DNA of 64,000 bases, taken from contig CM075104.1 in NCBI GenBank assembly GCA_037576195.1, forward strand, positions 11,920,211 to 11,984,210. The letters run 5' to 3'. The notes under the pieces are model-generated. The model did no database searches and was not told the DNA's origin. It saw only the letters and a list, made by a program, of their open reading frames with translations. The translations under genes and the position numbers were made by a program. The stretch comes from Phytoseiulus persimilis (lineage: Eukaryota > Arthropoda > Arachnida > Mesostigmata > Phytoseiidae). Numbering within the stretch: the first letter of the stretch is position 1; each line of letters begins with the position of its first letter. Below are positions 59,101 through 64,000 of this stretch, piece by piece.

Positions 59101-62100
59101 TGTTTAGTGTTCCCACGAAGATAGTGAGGTAATATTTCGGAGTTTATCAATCATTTCTGGGCCGGCCGGCTACAGAAATCGGCAGAAACATAAATGTGGC
59201 GATCGAGCGAGAAGCGATCGGCCGGGCTACCTGGCACACGGTAGTTACGGAATGGAACTCCTTTGATCTGTCTCTCTGTCTTAGCACTTGCCTAGCCGTG
59301 AGCCAGCGTGCGTGTGGTCTACGATGAGCGGAAGAACCGGTGGCTCCTCAGGAAGATCGACTGCACTGTTCATTATTACCGAATGGATGCTTCATCTTCC
59401 GATGCCCGACTTCGTAGCCGGGGAACGGACGCTCTCGGCGACGATTCCGCCGCGCGTATGCCACCGTGGCTCAGTTTGCTCCTCGGTGTGTGACTCAGAG
59501 TCCGGGAGACGACGAAGAAACGATCTTCAGCTGGGTCAAAGCGAAACGCTGCGTCGACCGGCGCAGAAGACGATGCCCTTAGCTCAATCAAGAGGGTTTC
59601 GAAGAATTCTCCGCAGCTTGGTAGAGATTCCAGCAGCTCTCTGTCGATTTCGCACCTTTTCCGCAAGGCCTAAGAAATCAGCGAGCGGAGCTGCACGCTC
59701 GCCAAAGCCTGATTGAACATCACTGAGAACTTGGATCAACGACTCCCACACGGCCTGAAGTAGGCCGGCCCCATTATGAGGCGGCGTGAGAAGAACTCTC
59801 GTCGGGAGGATGTCAACCTTTTATTTAAGCCCGCTGTTGTGGTTTCATATTGTCATTGCGATCAGGGAAGCGACAGCCACAAAATTGAATCCATCCAAAC
59901 CATGTCGAGTCAGTTCACGGAGTTTCTATCGAGACCAGTCATCGGTGCAGGATTCCGCGTTACTAAGGATCAAGACACGTCGTTCGAACGGAGGGAAGAG
60001 AGAAATTTCATGATGAACGGCACCTAAGGTGCCGCGACGCCGCCTCGAACGCCAAAGCCGTTCGTCAACGAGGTGCGGGCCGTTGTTGTGTTTTCCTCGG
60101 CGGCTTTCCGTCTTCTCGCCTGTCCGCCGGTTGATTTTGACTGGTTTTATTATCATAATCCCCGGACGCTTCATAAGTTTTCGAAGTCTTGTCCTAAATA
60201 ACGAACGAGACCCGGCAAACGATTCAGAGACGTCAAAGTTCTTGAAAAGGCTCGTCATCGGCATTCCCACGATCCCGATCGCTGTAAGGAAAACAAGACA
60301 ATTGAACGTATTACCGCTCGCTGCCATTCCACCTCGCGAGACAACCGCCCGCATCCCGTTTACATACAATGTGTTTTCAGGAGTCTAACGACAGAACAGA
60401 AGTCGTTCTGTAATCAGTTTCTGACTTCTTTATTCTTCTCTGCATGATCATGTAGAGGGATTCAAACCGAAGAGAAAAGTCCCGCCTGTAATTCGCGATG
60501 CCCGGACTCAATGTTCGGGAGCGCGGTTCGATCTTGTCGGATGTTTCGCACACTCTCGTGGAGCGGACCGGAAAAAGCGGAACTTTGGCTGTGAAACAGA
60601 ACAACAAACCCGCCTCCCGATGTGAACGTCCTCGTGTAAGCTGAGGGAAATGTTTAGTGCCGGATAATGTCGCGTCGGTTTCTGAAAGGAAGTTCAATCA
60701 CGAACCCTGCGAGAAGAAAATGACTCATAGAAGCTAGTGAGTAGTGGGGACACTCACAACGACCGTAATGAACGGTCTCATTGACGATCTAGAACTTGAT
60801 TGAAGATCGAACCTACACTTAAGATTCAACTAATAACAGTCCTGCTATATGCTGCGGAAGAATGCCGACTGGATCTTTCGTAATTGTTTTGCTTCTTGTG
60901 CGTCGATACGATTCACCTAGCTCGCTGTGACAAGAAGGACGGGCGGGCGGGCGGTCCAGCCGGCCGGCGGCCGCAGTGCGGCGGGAAAGTGGACAGGCAG
61001 CGAACGATTCCGGCCCGGCGTCGGCTCTGCAAACTGTTGAGATCGGTGACCGTGACTCCAGTAGCTTAAATCTATCATCTCCCCGCTGGCCGCGGTTGTT
61101 TCTAGCGAACGATGTTGCTTGTGTGATAATAGTAATCTGCTGTAATGACGATGATGATGATATCGATGTGCGATAAGGCCGTCGTCAGGCACGGGAGGAA
61201 ATTCCACTCAAATATACTCCTGTTCGTCCTCGTCCGATGCCGAAGTTGGTCGCAGGCGAAAGTCGGTCACTCCGGCCAAGCAGAATTGTCTCTGTCCGTG
61301 GACCTGCGTTCCGTGTGTGCTCGTGGGCAGAGAAAACTGGAAGTGAGACACATTCCTCAGTGGGAACGTCCTTGCATCGAACTCCCTGCGCGGGACGCGG
61401 TCCTGGCGGTCCGTGGACTCCGTGGAATCTTGGGACGTTTCTCCCCCTCTTGGTCTTCACTGTTTCTCGGAGGCAGGAGTTTCGCGGAGCTCCAGACTCC
61501 CGACTTGTATGTGGGAATTTTCGAGCGGAATCGTTCATCGAATCCACATCGTGAGGGCCTGCTCCTACGCCAACATGACAATACCTCTTCGCCGAAGCAC
61601 GTAGAAGATGTTCCGATTGAAAATTCGTTTGCTGTGGCTGCCGTTCTGATCCCGGCCGGCAGAAATTGAGGAATGCGATGCCGATCCTTCAGGCCGTCGC
61701 AGAACGAAGCTGGACTCCTGGACGTATCGATATGCCGCCGATGCTTTTCGTAGTCGATTGCTCTCGTCGATTACACGGGCTGTCTCCGATCGCGGGATCA
61801 TTACCCCGCTGATGAGGGCAGAGCGAAAACTCGGCTGACATCCGGATTGTGGTAATACGGCATTGAAACGAGGGATGGAAATTCGCCCCCCCCCCCCCCC
61901 CTCCCTTGAATCCGTTGAGCTGCGAGATCCCGCGGCGGCCAAGGTTCCTTCTCTCTCTCAAAAACGGACAATCGTCGATTGGAGCCGACTCGGAGCATCC
62001 GTCGCTGATCGAGTGAGAGATCGACGGGAATCACGCCTTTGATGAAGTGACAGGACTCGATGTCTGTGGTAGCGCTTCAGATTGACGTGGGGAGTCGAAC

Positions 62101-64000
62101 GTCTCTGGGAACGTTTGAGGGAGACTTCATGAGGAATCCGACGCCGATGAGCGGTTTGTGGGCGGCCGGCCTGCTCCGCCGTGAGAACCACACAGGAGTC
62201 GATCCGAACGAAAATCATTCCACGCCATGGTCAGCGTGCATGCATCCGAAGACCTTTGGAACCGGTGTGTTGCTCGATGTCGCTCAGCTTGCGGCCGCTC
62301 GACCATTGTGTGAAGAAGAGTTTGCTGAAGGAGGAAAGAATGCCTCCGAAAACACGGGGAAACACAAGAGGGGCCGAAGTCACGATTCCGCCAGTAGTCC
62401 GTGGGGCGTTCGAAGATTCTTCGTTCATTGCTTCTGTAGCAGCCCTCGGCTGGCGTTAATTATGTTCACATGATCCTCAATAATCCAATTCTCGCGACAT
62501 TGAAGATGACTTTTTCTCAGCCTCTCAAGGATGCCTCTCCTGGGAGGACTCGAACCTTTTGTCGAACTGTTTCTGAAGACGAAACAACCGAGGAAAAAAC
62601 CGAGCTTTCGCGGCGGTTCCCAGCTGTGCGAGTCATCGGTCGCAGTCGTCGCCACGCGTACTATCATTGTGGCTTCCAATTTGGCGGGTTGTTTTTCCTC
62701 CTCCTCATCCACCTTCTTCGTCATCCGCTCCTACGAAGTTTCCGAGTGGATTTTACCGTTCGAGCCGGATAGATTTATGACCCGCCGAGCTTGCCTTTGA
62801 TCTCGGCGGTTCGAACGAAGATTGCAAATCAGACGAAGCGCCGAGAAAGCCCAGTCGGAGCAGTTCACGTTGGCCGTCGCATTCCTCCTGATGAATCTCT
62901 CGAATGATCACGAGCTTCACAAATCTTTGAACTCGCGATGAAGATTCCGCGCCATCGGAGCCGAAAAATATTCCACGATCCGACAAAGCCCCAGAATTGC
63001 GGCGGGTCAGTGGCGCCATTTCCAGTGGAGGGATCTCGTTCGAGATCGCGGAAAACAGAATGTCGCCCCGCTCCTGAGCTCAGTCGTGTCGTTTGGGTTT
63101 GTGTGATTTTTCTCGCGCGGAGCAGCGTCTGGAGGACGTGAGCGGTGTTGAGCGACGACTGATTAGCGGGGGAAAACGAAATATCGAGGAGAACCTTTGC
63201 TGTAACGCGCGTTCCTGCCAGGCCCGATACAGCTTCGATTTCCGTTGCTGTTGTTTCGAACGAAAGACGTGAGAACGCGAACGGAAAATACTCCAGCACC
63301 CGCTTCCACGCTGGATTCATGGAGTCATTGGTTCGCATCAAGCGATTCGAACTGTTCTCGTTTTATTATCTCGACTCTTCATACATGCTCATCGTGCTCG
63401 ATGTTTACGTGCTGGCGCAGTGAATAATACCGCGTCACCCGATGCTTATCCCTGTTTTTCTTTTCAGATGCCTTCCATCTTTTGCCGGCGAATACTGCCA
63501 GCATCAGAACCCGTGCACCGCTCAAGGCAATCCGTGCCTCCACGGGGCGACATGTGATCCTCACGTGTCCGCGCACGGAATCGATTACACTTGTCACTGC
63601 CCCGTCGGGTTCAACGGCTCGCTGTGCGAGCAGCGACAGCCCTCAATCTGCGACCACAACCCTTGCGAAAACGGAGCGGACTGTCAGCTTTTGTCTCTGA
63701 ACGACTACGTGTGCAAGTGTACTCCCGGATTCCGGGGCGCTCACTGCGAGAAACGCGACAACTGTGCGACCTCTCCGTGCAAGCACAGCACCTCGTGCAT
63801 TTCGACCGATTCGGGCTTCGAGTGCATCTGCAGCGAGGGCTACGAAGGCATAAAATGCGAGTTCGACATCGACGAGTGTGAACGCAACCCCTGCGTGCAC
63901 GGTCGCTGCACCAACCTGTTGGGCAGCTATAGCTGCACGTGCAACCCCGGTTACACGGGGAAGAACTGCGAGAGGGAGTTCGTTCCATGCAAACCGAGCT
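44119..64000 (+). CDS. N: Notch receptor, 5' part (runs off the window)
   Basis: Notch is the single-pass receptor for Delta/Serrate; its intracellular part is released by gamma-secretase and acts with Su(H)/CSL. Exon 1 (44119-44173) encodes the signal peptide KFETLIFLAAIAIPLVRG. Exon 2 (51892-51970) gives the first half of EGF1 (GFQSCNPNPCQNNGECDFG). Exon 3 starts at 63468 and runs off the edge with EGF1 completed (CLPSFAGEYCQHQNPC) and EGF2-EGF5. Phases agree: one base, then two bases. The order and spacing follow fly Notch closely: SAHGIDYTCHCPVGF, SICDHNPCENGADCQLLSL, DNCATSPCKHSTSC and DIDECERNPCVHGRCTNLL (a calcium-binding EGF) match EGF2, 3, 4 and 5. Introns are 7718 and 11497 bp, by far the longest in the window. 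All splice sites are good (GTGAGT donors, pyrimidine-CAG acceptors). Confidence 0.92.
48128..48136 (+). promoter_or_regulatory. Candidate Su(H)/CSL binding site
   Basis: CGTGGGAAC is an exact match to the high-affinity consensus YGTGRGAAM. It is one of four identical copies in the Notch introns. Confidence 0.45.
51564..51572 (-). promoter_or_regulatory. Candidate Su(H)/CSL binding site
   Basis: CGTGGGAAC on the minus strand, 320 bp upstream of Notch exon 2. Confidence 0.45.
54071..54091. repeat. GCCC tetranucleotide run
   Basis: About five GCCC units in tandem within Notch intron 2. Confidence 0.7.
56034..56042 (-). promoter_or_regulatory. Candidate Su(H)/CSL binding site
   Basis: CGTGGGAAC on the minus strand within Notch intron 2. 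Confidence 0.45.
57064..57093. repeat. GATAG pentanucleotide repeat
   Basis: Imperfect GATAG/GATAC units (about six) within Notch intron 2. Confidence 0.7.
59109..59117 (-). promoter_or_regulatory. Candidate Su(H)/CSL binding site
   Basis: CGTGGGAAC on the minus strand within Notch intron 2. Weaker octamers follow at 59785 (CGTGAGAA, plus) and 60264 (CGTGGGAA, minus), so three sites lie within 1.2 kb. Confidence 0.45.
60941..60975. repeat. GGGC run followed by CCGG-rich palindromic sequence
   Basis: Three to four GGGC units run into CCGGCCGGCGGCCGC, giving an extremely GC-rich self-complementary patch in Notch intron 2. Confidence 0.6.
61886..61905. repeat. Homopolymer tract C16-T-C3
   Basis: Sixteen C in a row, then T and three C, in Notch intron 2. 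It is the longest homopolymer in the window. Confidence 0.9.
62180..62188 (+). promoter_or_regulatory. Candidate Su(H)/CSL binding site
   Basis: CGTGAGAAC matches YGTGRGAAM. The same nonamer recurs on the same strand at 63268-63276, 192 bp before exon 3. Confidence 0.4.

Larger units (their letters stand above)
51971..63467 (+). promoter_or_regulatory. Notch intron 2 (11.5 kb), probable regulatory DNA
   Basis: The intron splits EGF1. It holds seven YGTGRGAA matches on either strand: 56034, 59109, 59785, 60264, 61510, 62180 and 63268. Two of them are the nonamer CGTGGGAAC and two are CGTGAGAAC. Simple repeats are at 54071, 57064, 60941 and 61886. Long open frames on both strands (57941-58480 minus, 61145-61669 plus) look like chance frames in GC-rich DNA. 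I recognise no nested gene. Confidence 0.55.

Noticed and set aside
61343-61356. AGTGGGAAC near 61350 as a further Su(H) site
   Set aside because: The first base is A, outside the YGTGRGAA consensus, so it was not counted.
61145-61669. 174-codon plus-strand frame in Notch intron 2
   Set aside because: Overlaps other frames of similar length, and its composition is not protein-like.
62520-62600. B-box GGTTCGAGTCC on the minus strand at about 62556
   Set aside because: The T stem has two mismatches and no acceptor or anticodon stem can be formed.

Overview
This window is nuclear DNA of an animal, almost certainly an arthropod. Genes are split by GT-AG introns, most of them 70-220 bp. The proteins are metazoan: a c-Abl-type tyrosine kinase whose N-terminus starts like Drosophila Abl, presenilin, VHL, TBCK, TK1-type thymidine kinase, TMEM165, FGGY and Notch. 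Base composition is balanced (about half GC by eye) and genes are densely packed. A chelicerate with a compact genome, such as a predatory (phytoseiid) mite, is my best guess, but that is inference and not shown by the sequence.

Layout. (1) 1-1181, minus: 5' part of TBCK, which runs off the left edge. (2) 2100-3406, plus: complete four-exon thymidine kinase, divergent from TBCK. (3) 5277-13028, minus: Abl, seven coding exons that join in phase into 1202 residues (myristoylation start, SH3, SH2, kinase, long tail, F-actin-binding domain). Its first coding intron is 3.5 kb and holds an unexplained same-strand open frame. Abl and TK converge, with poly(A) signals about 41 bp apart. (4) 13.0-20.9 kb: Abl upstream region, simple repeats and gene-poor DNA that may hold very decayed retroelement remains. 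(5) 21266-23370, minus: VHL followed after only 26 nt by an intronless presenilin. (6) 25169-26376, plus: TMEM165/GDT1-type Golgi ion transporter. (7) 27639-28353: a short hAT element with terminal repeats and a piece of transposase. (8) 29868-33505, plus: FGGY carbohydrate kinase. (9) 33.5-44.1 kb: transposon-rich accessory DNA with a hAT 5' half, a truncated Tc1/mariner and a 29-bp minisatellite. (10) 44119-64000, plus: the 5' end of Notch, made of a signal-peptide exon, a small EGF exon and the start of the EGF-repeat exon. These are separated by introns of 7.7 and 11.5 kb, far longer than any other intron here.

How the genes relate. Presenilin is the catalytic subunit of gamma-secretase, which cleaves Notch, and it lies about 21 kb from the Notch start. 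Abl is a genetic partner of Notch in flies. VHL belongs to the oxygen-sensing ubiquitin ligase and sits directly against presenilin, so shared transcription is likely.

The most interesting non-coding signal is in the two large Notch introns. By eye I find ten matches to the Su(H)/CSL consensus YGTGRGAA where about two are expected, and four are the identical nonamer CGTGGGAAC. This suggests Notch autoregulation. I found no tRNA, rRNA or CRISPR array. All counts were made by hand and should be recomputed.
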